Shown one piece after another: positions 50,101 through 56,368 of a DNA stretch of 64,000 bases. The stretch comes from Lagopus muta. Lineage: Eukaryota > Chordata > Aves > Galliformes > Phasianidae. A program made the position numbers and the translations under genes. Below the pieces are notes generated by a model, which searched no databases, had not been told where the DNA came from, and saw only the letters and a list, made by a program, of their open reading frames with translations. The stretch covers positions 73,760,823 to 73,824,822 of the forward strand of contig NC_064433.1 in NCBI RefSeq assembly GCF_023343835.1. The letters run 5' to 3'. The stretch's first letter is position 1; the number at the start of each line of letters is the position of its first letter.

Positions 50101-53100
50101 ATGATTTGTAAAGCTTTACCTTTCTTGCAAAATTATGCCGCTAGTCCATTATGGTAATTCTGAACACCTCTTTTTAAAGTGCCTTTAAGTGATCAGTGTT
50201 CTGAAATTGATAGTCAGTTGAATATGGTGTTACTTCTATTTGTGTTAGAAACAAGTGACTATCAGCACTGAAGGAAGGCTCTCAGGTGGCATGCTAGGTA
50301 TTAAGCTATGACTTGCAGAGCAATAAGGGTGACAAACCAGAGAAAGCATGTTAACTATATGAAGTCTGTGTGACCTGTGTAACTTCAAGTCTGAATTAAC
50401 AAATAATTGGTTTTAATTAACACTGATCAAAAAAGCAGGACTCCTGCTTAGAAAACATAGCCAAGCTTACTGATGCTGTCAGAAGGAAGTGTTGAATGTA
50501 TGTCCTATTCCCTGTTTTCAACCAGAGTTTCAGAACTTCAGCTAAAAACAGATTGAGTGATAATTCCCACAAGGCTTAACACTGGGGACCAGACAAGCTT
50601 TCAAGGATGTCTGCTACTGTTGGCTTTTGTTTTTTTTTCTTTTTTTGGTGTTGTGGTGTTGGTTAATGATGTGATCTTGCTCTTCTAGTTCTTCATCTTC
50701 CTTTTTGTGATTTTTGCCCTTGAAATTGCTACTGCCATCTGGGGATTTGCAAATAAAGAAAAGGTAGGTAGCTGTTAAGTAACAACCAAAGTGATCAACA
50801 AAACCTTATCTGAGACCTCAGAGTGAGTGTTCTTCACTTGAAAGGCCATGTATGTTAGTTTCTTACTCTTTCAATGTCACAGCTTCTAAATGCAAATATT
50901 TTTCCCAAAGCTACAGGTCTTAAATGATATTGTAGTTTTCTTAACCTTTAATACTGTCCTTCTGGGGTTTCTGTGCAGAAAATCTCTCCCCTATAGATTT
51001 TTGCCCAGCAAGCACCTTCCATCTATGTCTCAGCCCAGCAAGCAACTTCTTTCAGCATTTGGGCACAGTAAATTCCGGTCCTACAGCCTTTGGACTCAGC
51101 AGGCCTATTCCTTCTAGCTTTCAATATGGCTGGCCTCCATCCTTCTGCTTTTTGGCTCAGCAAGACAACTTCCTATTGGCTTTTAACCCAGGATGCCTTC
51201 CTTCTGGGTTTCAGCACGCTAGCTTAATTCCTTCTGGTTTTGTACACAGCAAATTCACTTCCTTCTTGCTTGGGGCCTAGTAAGCCCCCTTTCTTCTGGG
51301 TAAGGACCAAACAAACCCCCTTCCATTTGGGTATGTGGACAGCAAGCCTCCCACCTTCTGTGTTTCAGAGCAGCAAGCCCCCTACATCCTGTGTCTGTCC
51401 AAAAAGTCTCCTTCCTTCTGCATTTTGGACCAGAAAGCCCCATTCCTTCTTACTTCTGGCCCATCAAGTTATCTTTCTTCTGGGTTTTCGCCCAGCAAGC
51501 AAACGTCCTTCTGCATTTTGCCCCAGCTATTTCACTTCCACCTGGCATGGGGCCCAGCAGGCCCTTGTCCATCTGGGTTTAAGTGCATCAAGTGCTGTTC
51601 CTACTGGCTTTGTGCTTCTTTTTAAATTTGAGGACTCATGCCTGTTCAAATGTAGATGTCTAGTGAAAAATGTACCAGTAATAATCAAATATTGATAATC
51701 TATTTTAATTTGGAGGAGGAGGGAGAAGGCTTGTTGCAGCCAAATATGAGAAACTAATTACTGAATTAAAAAGACTGTAGCAGAGGGGCCAGAATCCAAG
51801 GTGGTATTGTCCCTTACAGGTGCCTTCTGAATGTCTGCTTCAATTCACTTCACTGTGAAGTGAAGCAAGCCTTCGGTAAGGTCTTAAAATTTCTAGGAAG
51901 GAGCTTGCTGTTAAAGGCTGAATATCATATCTAAGCCATGACTGTTCTGTATTCGTGCCTCAAGTTGCTATTTCCTCCTCAGATATCTCCTTTACCACTA
52001 TGGAAGTTCATGTGCTCTGAATATTGCCTTGTCACTATGTATGAGTTCACGTAACAATAAGGCATCGAGGTGGCTGCAGTTTTGGTGCAGATTCTGTGGT
52101 GAGGCCTTCCATACCAGTCAGGCTGGGAGTACAACAGATTATTGGTGCTCTAACAGTTCAGAAATAGGAGGGCTTTATGCTGAATCACCAGCATCATGTG
52201 AGCAAAATAAGCCAAGGGAAGGTGCTGCAGGCTGCAAGAATAGAAATGTTGGTAGATGTAGATCTAGACTTTTTGGCAAACATTTAAAAATAGCAAAAAT
52301 AATTGAAACTCTTTGGATATACTTTGTAGAATAGAATTCAGTTCTGCTTTTTAATGCTCAGATTTTTTTTTTTTTAATTTCCAAACTGAGTTCTTGGTTC
52401 AGGATTGTTTTGCTGCTTATATTATGCAGCTGGGGGTTGTAGTGACTTCTGGAGTACAGCAATGAGTAGGAAATAATTCTGTGTAACTAATGGGAAAAAC
52501 TTAGTTTTCTTAATCCTCTTAGAAGCTCATAGTTCTGAAGGGAATCTGTGAAGCTTATCTGTTTGGGTTAATGTTTTAATGTGAGTACACCATTTAGGCT
52601 TACTTGTTCCAGGTGAGTAATGCTGTCCACCCAGTTTCTGCTCTCTGTTTCTATATGTCAAAAGGCCATGTATTGTAGATTGTAGAAATTTTAATGACTA
52701 CTCTATCCAAAACAAGTTATTAATCAAGGTAAAACATTAATAGAATACAACTATCTATCTTGTAGGTTGTTAAAGAGTTACAGGATTTCTACAGAGAAAC
52801 CTATGAAAAGAGATCTCAACCAGCTGCCAGAGAAACCTTGAAAGCATTCCATTTTGCTGTAAGTAAACATAGTATTAAACTAAGTAGTTATACTGTTTGA
52901 CACTGTTTTCTAATAAATCCAGAATCCTGTACAAATCTTACTACCTTACTAACTAGAAGAAACCAAAGGAGAATTGGTAAGAAATGCAGCTCTTGTATAC
53001 TGAATTCACTAATGGTATACCTTTTTTTCCCTTTGAAATAAGTAGGACTAGTTCTTTTCCTAAATAAATTTAAAAGCAAGCTGAGAAACTCTAGAGCTCT

Positions 53101-55939
53101 AGCACTGATCTGAAAGTACCACAACATGTGTAGTTGCATGTGTTTAAAAAAGTTAATCTTTCGCCTATAAGAAGTGTAAGAATATAAGAAGTACCAAGCT
53201 CCCCCCAAAATGTGTACATGTGTATATTTAATGAGATTAAGTTCTTACTTTTGGAATCCTATATTTTGCTATAAACCTTGTTTTAAAATCCTTTTACATT
53301 AATCAGATTTGCAGGACTTCTAAGCAAACTACATAAGATCTGTAATAATAGCTAATGTAACCTAGCTCTTTCTTTAAGCAAGTATGGAGAGGGGGGAAAA
53401 AAAAAATGTCACTTGGTTTTCTCTTCCTGTTTTCTGTTGTAGCTGAACTGCTGTGGTATTACTGGAGGTCTTGAGCAGCAGTTGATGGACACCTGTCCAA
53501 AGAAGACCTTGCTTGAGTCATTCACTACAATGGTAACTCATGACCTAACTCTTCAGTCATTCTACCAAATGAGAATGAGAAACAGTTCTCTGAATAAAAC
53601 CTTCCAGTCCATGAAAAATGCCTGTCATTCTTGATAGGCAGCCTATCCACACAGTCAATCCACTTGTACAAAATATACAGTCTCCCTGTAGAAGGAACAA
53701 GTGAGATGAGCGGGAAATCAGTACTTTGTAGATACATGCAGATGTATGGTGTTGAGGCCTATGTCATTAAATTCAGGGGCACGATGAACAAATCAATGCA
53801 AAAACTTCACATAACACACTCCAGAGTTCTGTTGTCAGGACTGCTGCTACCATAAAGTGACTTCTTGATATGCCCTAATGCTGTTGCCTCTCTTCCTTTG
53901 GGAGGAGAACATGAGAAGGGAGCAAGTCTGAAATTTTAGTGAGAAATTTGGCATTTTTGAAAACAGGAGATAGGATAGATAGTGCACTGGTGTCTTGCTT
54001 GAGTGGTTATATCATAAACAAATTCTCTGAATCAGATTCCAGTGTTGAAATAGTGCTGCAGTGCCACAGACAGGAGAGGCACTTTTATAGTTCACAGAAT
54101 AACCAACGTTGGAAAAGACCTACAAGTCCAGTCCAACTATACACCTATCACCAATAGTTCTCACACAACCATGTCCCTCAACACAAAATCCAAACGTTCC
54201 TTCCACTGACCTCCTGGGTCGGTGATTCCACCACCTCCCTGGGCAGCCCATGCCAGTGCCTGACCATTCTTTCAGAAAAGTAGTATTTCCTAACGTCCAG
54301 CCTAAATCTTCCCTGGCACAGCTTGGTGCCATTCCCTCTAGTTCTATCACCAGTTACACAAGAGAAGAGGCTGACCCCCAGCTCACTACAGCCTCCCTTC
54401 AGGTAATTACAGAGAGCAATGTCTCTCCTGAGCCTCCTCTTCTCCAGACTGAACAATCCCAGCTCCTTCAGCTGCTCCTCATATGGCCTGTGCTCCAGAT
54501 CCCTCACCAGCTTTGTTGCCCTTCTTTGAACCTGCTCCAGGGCCTCAATGTCTTTCTTGCAGTGAGGGGCCCAAAACTGGACACAGTACTCGAGGTGCGG
54601 CCTCACCAGAGCTGAGTACAGGGGGACAATCACTTCCCTGTCCCCGCTGGCAACACTGTTCCTGATGCAAGCCAAGATACCATTGGCCTTCTTGGCCACC
54701 TGGGCCACACTGCTGGCTCATGTTCAGCCAAGCATCAATCAGTACCCCCAGGTCCTCTACGCAGCCTTCCAACTACTCCGCCCCAAGCCTGTAGTGTTGC
54801 CTGGGGTTGTTGCAGCCAAAGTGCAGGACCTGGCATTTGGCCTTGTTGAAACTCATCCCATTGGCTTCAGCCCAGCTATCCAGCCTGTCCAAATCCCTCT
54901 GTAGGGCCTTGCTACCCTCAGGCAGATCAACACTTCCAGCCAACTTGGTGTCATCTGCAAACTTACTGAGGGTGCACTCAGTGCCCTCATCCAGGTCATC
55001 AGTAAAGATCTTGAAGAGGACAGGCCCCAGCACCGACCCCTGGGGAACACCTCTCGTGACAGGTTGAGCAGATAAGCTCAAACAAGCAAACAAATCAGTG
55101 TTTCACTATGCATGAAACGCTAACAAAAATGGTTTCCTTTCAGCCATGCCCTAAAGCCATTGATGATGTCTTTAATTCAAAACTGAACGTCATTGGAGCA
55201 GTTGGCCTTGGTATTGCTGTGATAATGGTGAGTTTGCAGGTTATGGGGTTGCTGCCTGGCCAAGGCTGCTTTGAGTACAAGTCTATTGAACAGTGCCTGA
55301 CATTAACTACAGTCTGTGAGCCTGTTCTGCTAATCATGCGTACCCGTAAGATGAAGTTGTATGCTGTGGGTCCTTGAAACAACTTGATGGGTGGGGTGCC
55401 TAGGGGCGCTATGCTACTTTGGATTAGGATCTGCCTCCTTGTAGCTTTAGCGTTGGCTAACTTGTATTGAGTGTGGGGTGTGCAGGTTGCAAACATAGGC
55501 TTAGCAACATGAACAGTTTATTTCCTCTGTAACCAGGAGTCTGAAATAACAGCGCTAATAAGAAAACTTGCACTTGTTTCCTTTCTTGGGAGGCAAATAT
55601 GATGCAGATGCAACAACGTACGTTGGGAAGATTCAATCTTTAAGAGATTGACTTGAATTTGTATTTGATCTGTTTTGAAGTACTGAGGGTAAGGGGGATT
55701 AGTGAGAATTAGCTGAAATTTGGGGATCAGAGTGAAAGGAGGCCTGGGGGCATAAACTGCAAAATAAGTTGTTAGCATGCATTTTGAGCCAGGAAGTATC
55801 TATGCTTTTTTGCATCTTGATAAGAATGTTTTTTTCCCCATTCTGATTTCTAATGAGTTTGTTTTCTTTACAGATTTTTGGCATGATATTCAGTATGGTT
55901 CTTTGCTGTGCTATCCGCAGAAACAGAGAAATGGTCTAA
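26842..55939 (+). CDS. CD9: CD9 tetraspanin, spliced coding span (8 exons)
   Basis: This is the complete coding span of a tetraspanin that I recognise as CD9, a plasma-membrane organiser that partners integrins and EWI proteins and is required on mammalian eggs for sperm fusion. Exons join at 26842-26907, 44710-44812, 49391-49488, 50689-50763, 52766-52858, 53443-53532, 55144-55227 and 55874-55939, giving 675 nt, i.e. 224 residues plus stop. Transmembrane segments lie near residues 13-35, 57-78, 87-109 and 191-217. The small loop carries two overlapping sequons at N50 and N51. The large loop carries the CCG motif (C148, C149) plus C163 and C177, the four-cysteine CD9-type pattern. Juxtamembrane cysteines C9, C76, C77, C85, C214 and C215 are likely palmitoylation sites. 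The C-terminal RRNREMV is typical of CD9. All introns are GT-AG. The product is about four residues shorter than mammalian CD9, with the gap in the large loop. Confidence 0.96.
27341..28292. other. CD9 intron 1, proximal part
   Basis: This is unrecognised intronic sequence with a (GTTTT)n-like run at about 27414-27445. Confidence 0.5.
28293..28765 (+). repeat. Unclassified repeat, copy 2, with CR1 inside
   Basis: This is a diverged direct copy of the repeat at 22358-22910. Its two homologous blocks are separated by about 200 bp that look like a plus-strand CR1 fragment (28449-28640, GCTGAAAAATACCTGGG through GGAGTAATGCATCCAG). Copy 1 has unrelated sequence in that interval. Confidence 0.65.
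28836..29040 (-). mobile_element. CR1 3' fragment, minus strand
   Basis: The minus-strand CR1 3' UTR sequence is marked by CTTAAAGATCATCTAGTTCC (28862) and the following conserved block. It is about 205 bp, in CD9 intron 1. Confidence 0.8.
29165..29974 (+). mobile_element. CR1 fragment, plus strand, young subfamily (CD9 intron 1)
   Basis: This 5'-truncated CR1 runs from the [20 protein letters not shown] segment through the 3' UTR to GGCCATTCTGTGATCC. The coding portion contains CR1 C-terminal patterns ([20 protein letters not shown]). Its 3' UTR is nearly the same as the opposite-strand copy at 46717-47876: a 74-codon antisense window translates identically in both. That suggests one fairly recent subfamily. 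Confidence 0.93.
29975..31109. other. CD9 intron 1, unassigned
   Basis: AT-rich intronic sequence with an (AAAT)n run at about 30423-30442. No other repeat or exon is recognised. Confidence 0.5.
31110..32158 (+). mobile_element. CR1 fragment, plus strand (CD9 intron 1)
   Basis: Plus-strand CR1 with reverse transcriptase relics around 31210-31405 ([20 protein letters not shown] and [16 protein letters not shown]), broken frames, and a 3' terminus at about 32158 (CCAACCTTAATGATTCTATT). It is older and more degraded than the 29165 copy. Confidence 0.88.
32159..33209. other. CD9 intron 1, unassigned
   Basis: Intronic sequence with an 18-nt T run at about 32453-32470. No gene is recognised. Confidence 0.5.
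33210..33533 (+). repeat. 5' LTR of ERV-L-type provirus (family B)
   Basis: The 324-bp LTR begins TGTATAGGAACTGCTGA and ends TTAATTGTACA. It contains CATTTAAGAGC (TATA-like, about 33350), a 7-bp-stem hairpin at 33379-33397, and a consensus splice-donor-like CAG|GTGAGT at 33432-33440. It aligns with 39121-39419 and, inverted, with 34595-34917. Confidence 0.88.
33592..34594 (+). pseudogene. ERV-L-type gag relic, 5' part
   Basis: Frames at 33768-34010 (N-terminal coiled-coil-like [19 protein letters not shown]) and 34166-34594 ([20 protein letters not shown] then [17 protein letters not shown]) look like the matrix-capsid part of a class III Gag. They sit in different frames with a stop at 34008-34010. 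The second is cut by the nested LTR, where its apparent C-terminus runs into LTR sequence. Function is lost. Confidence 0.65.
34590..34594. repeat. TSD of nested solo LTR, left copy (GTACT)
   Basis: GTACT directly precedes the TG of the nested inverted LTR and recurs at 34918-34922. Confidence 0.85.
34595..34917 (-). mobile_element. Nested solo LTR of family B, inverted
   Basis: The 323-bp element lies on the minus strand with TG...CA ends and perfect 5-bp duplications GTACT (34590-34594, 34918-34922). On the minus strand it begins TGTATGGGAACTGCTGAG and parallels the host provirus LTRs along its length, including the hairpin (34733-34751). It interrupts the gag relic, so it inserted after the host provirus and later lost its internal part by LTR-LTR recombination. 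Confidence 0.9.
34918..35480 (+). pseudogene. ERV-L-type gag relic, 3' part
   Basis: This is the continuation of gag beyond the nested LTR. Segments such as [22 protein letters not shown] (34940s-35000s) read in frame for short stretches, then are broken by stops. An A run lies at about 35330-35342. No intact zinc knuckle is seen. Confidence 0.5.
35515..35772 (+). pseudogene. Retroviral aspartic protease relic
   Basis: The frame contains the catalytic [14 protein letters not shown] motif near its start, then [20 protein letters not shown], as in a retropepsin of class III ERVs. It ends at a stop at 35770-35772. It is in the same reading phase as the downstream reverse transcriptase, so this was one pol frame. 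Confidence 0.8.
35914..36890 (+). pseudogene. Reverse transcriptase relic
   Basis: The reverse transcriptase domain reads [29 protein letters not shown], then [11 protein letters not shown] and WTFQVLPQG. The catalytic YIDDLLL lies at 36328-36348. An in-frame TAG at 36241-36243 falls between LPQG and the next conserved block, and a frameshift occurs near 36575. The domain order is right for a retroviral pol but the product cannot be made. Confidence 0.9.
36891..37480 (+). pseudogene. Connection/RNase H relic
   Basis: The RNase H core is recognisable at 37162-37470: [15 protein letters not shown], then [14 protein letters not shown], then [13 protein letters not shown], giving the D-E-D acidic residues. 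A stop at 37153-37155 separates it from the connection domain, and a stop at about 37468 closes it. Confidence 0.85.
37481..38270 (+). pseudogene. Integrase relic
   Basis: A zinc-finger-like [10 protein letters not shown] (about 37765) precedes the core [17 protein letters not shown] (first aspartate, about 37860) and [19 protein letters not shown] stop at 38017-38019 follows. After it come [10 protein letters not shown], where the usual catalytic aspartate is asparagine, and [12 protein letters not shown] with the third acidic residue. With stops and the D-to-N change it is dead. Confidence 0.88.
38275..38688 (+). pseudogene. Pol C-terminal / post-integrase relic
   Basis: A 137-codon open frame follows the integrase in the same phase, with [20 protein letters not shown] and [19 protein letters not shown]. 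It may be the integrase C-terminal extension or a downstream class III frame. I do not recognise a dUTPase or env. Confidence 0.5.
39121..39419 (+). repeat. 3' LTR of ERV-L-type provirus (family B)
   Basis: The 299-bp LTR begins TGTGGGAACTGCTGAG and ends TTAATTGTACA. It lacks about 25 bp present in the 5' LTR after CACCTGAGGCAA. It keeps the CATTTAAGAGC box and the hairpin (39265-39283), with a compensatory pair change relative to the 5' LTR. It points toward CD9 exon 2, 5.3 kb away. Confidence 0.88.
39420..44709 (+). other. CD9 intron 1, distal part with multiple long T tracts
   Basis: Apparently unique intronic sequence has pure T runs at 39838-39862 (25), 40217-40242 (26), 41139-41170 (32), 42073-42095 (23), 42854-42866 (13), 43531-43544 (14) and 43916-43934 (19). 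No CR1 or LTR is recognised here. The small open frames around these tracts are chance. Confidence 0.7.
44710..44812 (+). CDS. CD9: CD9 coding exon 2
   Basis: The exon encodes residues 23-56: the rest of transmembrane segment 1 and most of the small extracellular loop, including the NNTT stretch with two overlapping N-glycosylation sequons. The acceptor is TTCCTACAG and the donor is GTAAGT at 44813. It is 103 nt long and leaves one base of a split glycine codon. It is isolated by a 17.8-kb intron upstream and a 4.6-kb intron downstream. Confidence 0.95.
44813..46337. other. CD9 intron 2, unassigned
   Basis: Intronic sequence. A 112-codon minus-strand open frame at 45300-45638 has no domain I can identify. 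Confidence 0.45.
46338..46520 (+). mobile_element. CR1 3' tail fragment, plus strand
   Basis: The short CR1 3' UTR (GAAGATTTAGGTTAGATGTT and onward) ends near GCATTCTGTGGTTCTATG at 46520. Confidence 0.85.
46717..47876 (-). mobile_element. CR1 fragment, minus strand, young subfamily (CD9 intron 2)
   Basis: The minus-strand CR1 3' end is at 46717 (AGAATCACAGAATGG). A 218-codon open frame at 47676-47020 carries the CR1 reverse transcriptase C-terminal region ([20 protein letters not shown] to [20 protein letters not shown]), the best preserved CR1 coding piece in the window. Upstream frames are broken. It closely matches the plus-strand copy at 29165-29974. Confidence 0.95.
47880..48545 (+). 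mobile_element. CR1 fragment, plus strand, head-to-head with previous
   Basis: The CR1 3' portion begins right where the minus-strand copy stops. The coding relic near 47900-48230 includes [16 protein letters not shown] pure A run of 17 is inside at about 48180-48196. It ends in CCATTCTATGATTCTATGG. Confidence 0.9.
48546..50688. other. CD9 introns 2 (end) and 3, unassigned (exon 3 lies within)
   Basis: Apart from exon 3 at 49391-49488 I recognise nothing. AT-rich, with small T runs near 48586 and 50630. Confidence 0.45.
49391..49488 (+). CDS. CD9: CD9 coding exon 3
   Basis: The exon encodes the completed G57 through L89: transmembrane segment 2 ([18 protein letters not shown]) and the inner loop [10 protein letters not shown], a hallmark tetraspanin region. 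The acceptor is TTTCTAG and the donor is GTAAGC at 49489. Its 98 nt combine with the 103 nt of exon 2 to restore phase 0. Confidence 0.95.
50689..50763 (+). CDS. CD9: CD9 coding exon 4
   Basis: The 25-codon exon encodes residues 90-114: transmembrane segment 3 ([20 protein letters not shown]) and the first residues of the large extracellular loop. The acceptor is TCTTCTAG and the donor is GTAGGT at 50764. Both ends are phase 0. A 31-bp minisatellite begins about 195 bp downstream in intron 4. Confidence 0.94.
50958..51622 (+). repeat. 31-bp minisatellite in CD9 intron 4, about 21 copies
   Basis: A degenerate tandem array has period 31 bp. Typical units begin CTTCTG, then a T-rich part, then GCCCAGCAAGC. 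Successive units starting with CTTCTG/CATCTG at the 3' end measure exactly 31 bp, with some 28-32 bp variants elsewhere. Because 31 is not a multiple of 3 and the unit lacks stops, overlapping open frames of up to 151 codons appear; I regard these as by-products. The array starts about 195 bp after exon 4. Confidence 0.85.
51623..52765. other. CD9 intron 4, distal, unassigned
   Basis: No repeat or exon is recognised. A 101-codon open frame at 52029-52334 has no domain that I can name. Confidence 0.45.
52766..52858 (+). CDS. CD9: CD9 coding exon 5
   Basis: The exon encodes residues 115-145, the helical first part of the large extracellular loop ([16 protein letters not shown], then [15 protein letters not shown]). 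The acceptor is CTTGTAG and the donor is GTAAGT at 52859. Both ends are phase 0. This is where the bird protein is a few residues shorter than mammalian CD9. Confidence 0.93.
52859..54091. other. CD9 introns 5 and 6 (proximal), unassigned (exon 6 lies within)
   Basis: Apart from exon 6 at 53443-53532 I see no gene or repeat. Confidence 0.45.
53443..53532 (+). CDS. CD9: CD9 coding exon 6
   Basis: The 30-codon exon encodes residues 146-175 and holds the CCG motif (LNCCG) and the DTCPKK cysteine of the large extracellular loop, the variable partner-binding part of tetraspanins. The acceptor is TTGTAG and the donor is GTAACT at 53533. Both ends are phase 0. Confidence 0.95.
54092..55068 (-). mobile_element. 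CR1 fragment, minus strand, in CD9 intron 6
   Basis: The 3' end is at 54092 (TCACAGAATAACC). The minus strand carries a 176-codon open frame at 54708-54178 ([20 protein letters not shown] to [18 protein letters not shown]) and the upstream segment [21 protein letters not shown] at about 55067. The two segments are in different frames. It is truncated at the 5' end about 75 bp before the exon 7 acceptor. Confidence 0.93.
55144..55227 (+). CDS. CD9: CD9 coding exon 7
   Basis: The 28-codon exon encodes residues 176-203: the last large-loop cysteine ([10 protein letters not shown]) and the first half of transmembrane segment 4 ([13 protein letters not shown]). The acceptor is CTTTCAG at 55143 and the donor is GTGAGT at 55228. 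A CR1 fragment ends only about 75 bp upstream of the acceptor. Confidence 0.95.
55228..55873. other. CD9 intron 7
   Basis: A 646-bp intron with good GT-AG ends. Nothing else is recognised. Confidence 0.6.
55874..55939 (+). CDS. CD9: CD9 coding exon 8 with stop
   Basis: The exon encodes residues 204-224: the second half of transmembrane segment 4 ([13 protein letters not shown]) and the cytoplasmic tail IRRNREMV, ending with TAA at 55937-55939. The acceptor is CTTTACAG. The double cysteine before the tail is a predicted palmitoylation site. Confidence 0.95.
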   Translation: MFGMIFSMVLCCAIRRNREMV

Positions 55940-56215
55940 GGGCTGTAAATCCAAGGTGTCTGCACTATAAAATCTGTCATTAACTCTAGTGTTCTCAAAG
56001 CATTTCTAAAAGAAAATTGTATGTAACCTTTTTAATGCTTTATTTGGTACTGATATAGGTTTGCTTTTTATGCTATAGGTTAAAATGATAAAGTTATATT
56101 TGACTCAAGATGAATACTGTACACAAACCATCTGTTTTTCTTGAAATTTAAATAATTTGGATATATTTATGTTTAAGGCAATTTGATACTTAATAAAGAG
56201 TAAGATGTATTTTAT
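55940..56215 (+). terminator. CD9: CD9 3' UTR and polyadenylation signal
   Basis: AT-rich sequence follows the CD9 stop codon. A canonical AATAAA lies at 56192-56197, so cleavage is expected around 56210-56220. The UTR would be short, about 275 nt. A CR1 tail fragment begins just downstream at about 56225. The exact cleavage site is inferred. Confidence 0.75.
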
Positions 56216-56224
56216 GTTTGGGGA

Positions 56225-56368
56225 AAATCATTGATGGAGCAGAGCCTGATTGTATGGGGCTCTGAGCAATTTGGTCTAGTGAGAGATGTCCCTGCCCATG
56301 GCAGGGGGTTGAAAGTATATGTTCTTTAAAGGTCTTTTCCTACCTGAACCATTCAGTCATTTTATGTT
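56225..56368 (+). mobile_element. CR1 3' tail fragment just past CD9
   Basis: A short diverged CR1 3' end (GGAGCAGAGCCTGATTG, GCAGGGGGTTGAAAG, CTGAACCATTCAGTCATTTTATG) lies directly after the predicted CD9 polyadenylation site. Confidence 0.7.

Noticed and set aside
51240..51695. 151-codon open frame plus overlapping frames in CD9 intron 4
   Set aside because: The frames come from a stop-free 31-bp tandem repeat read in rotating frames, between two well-supported CD9 exons.
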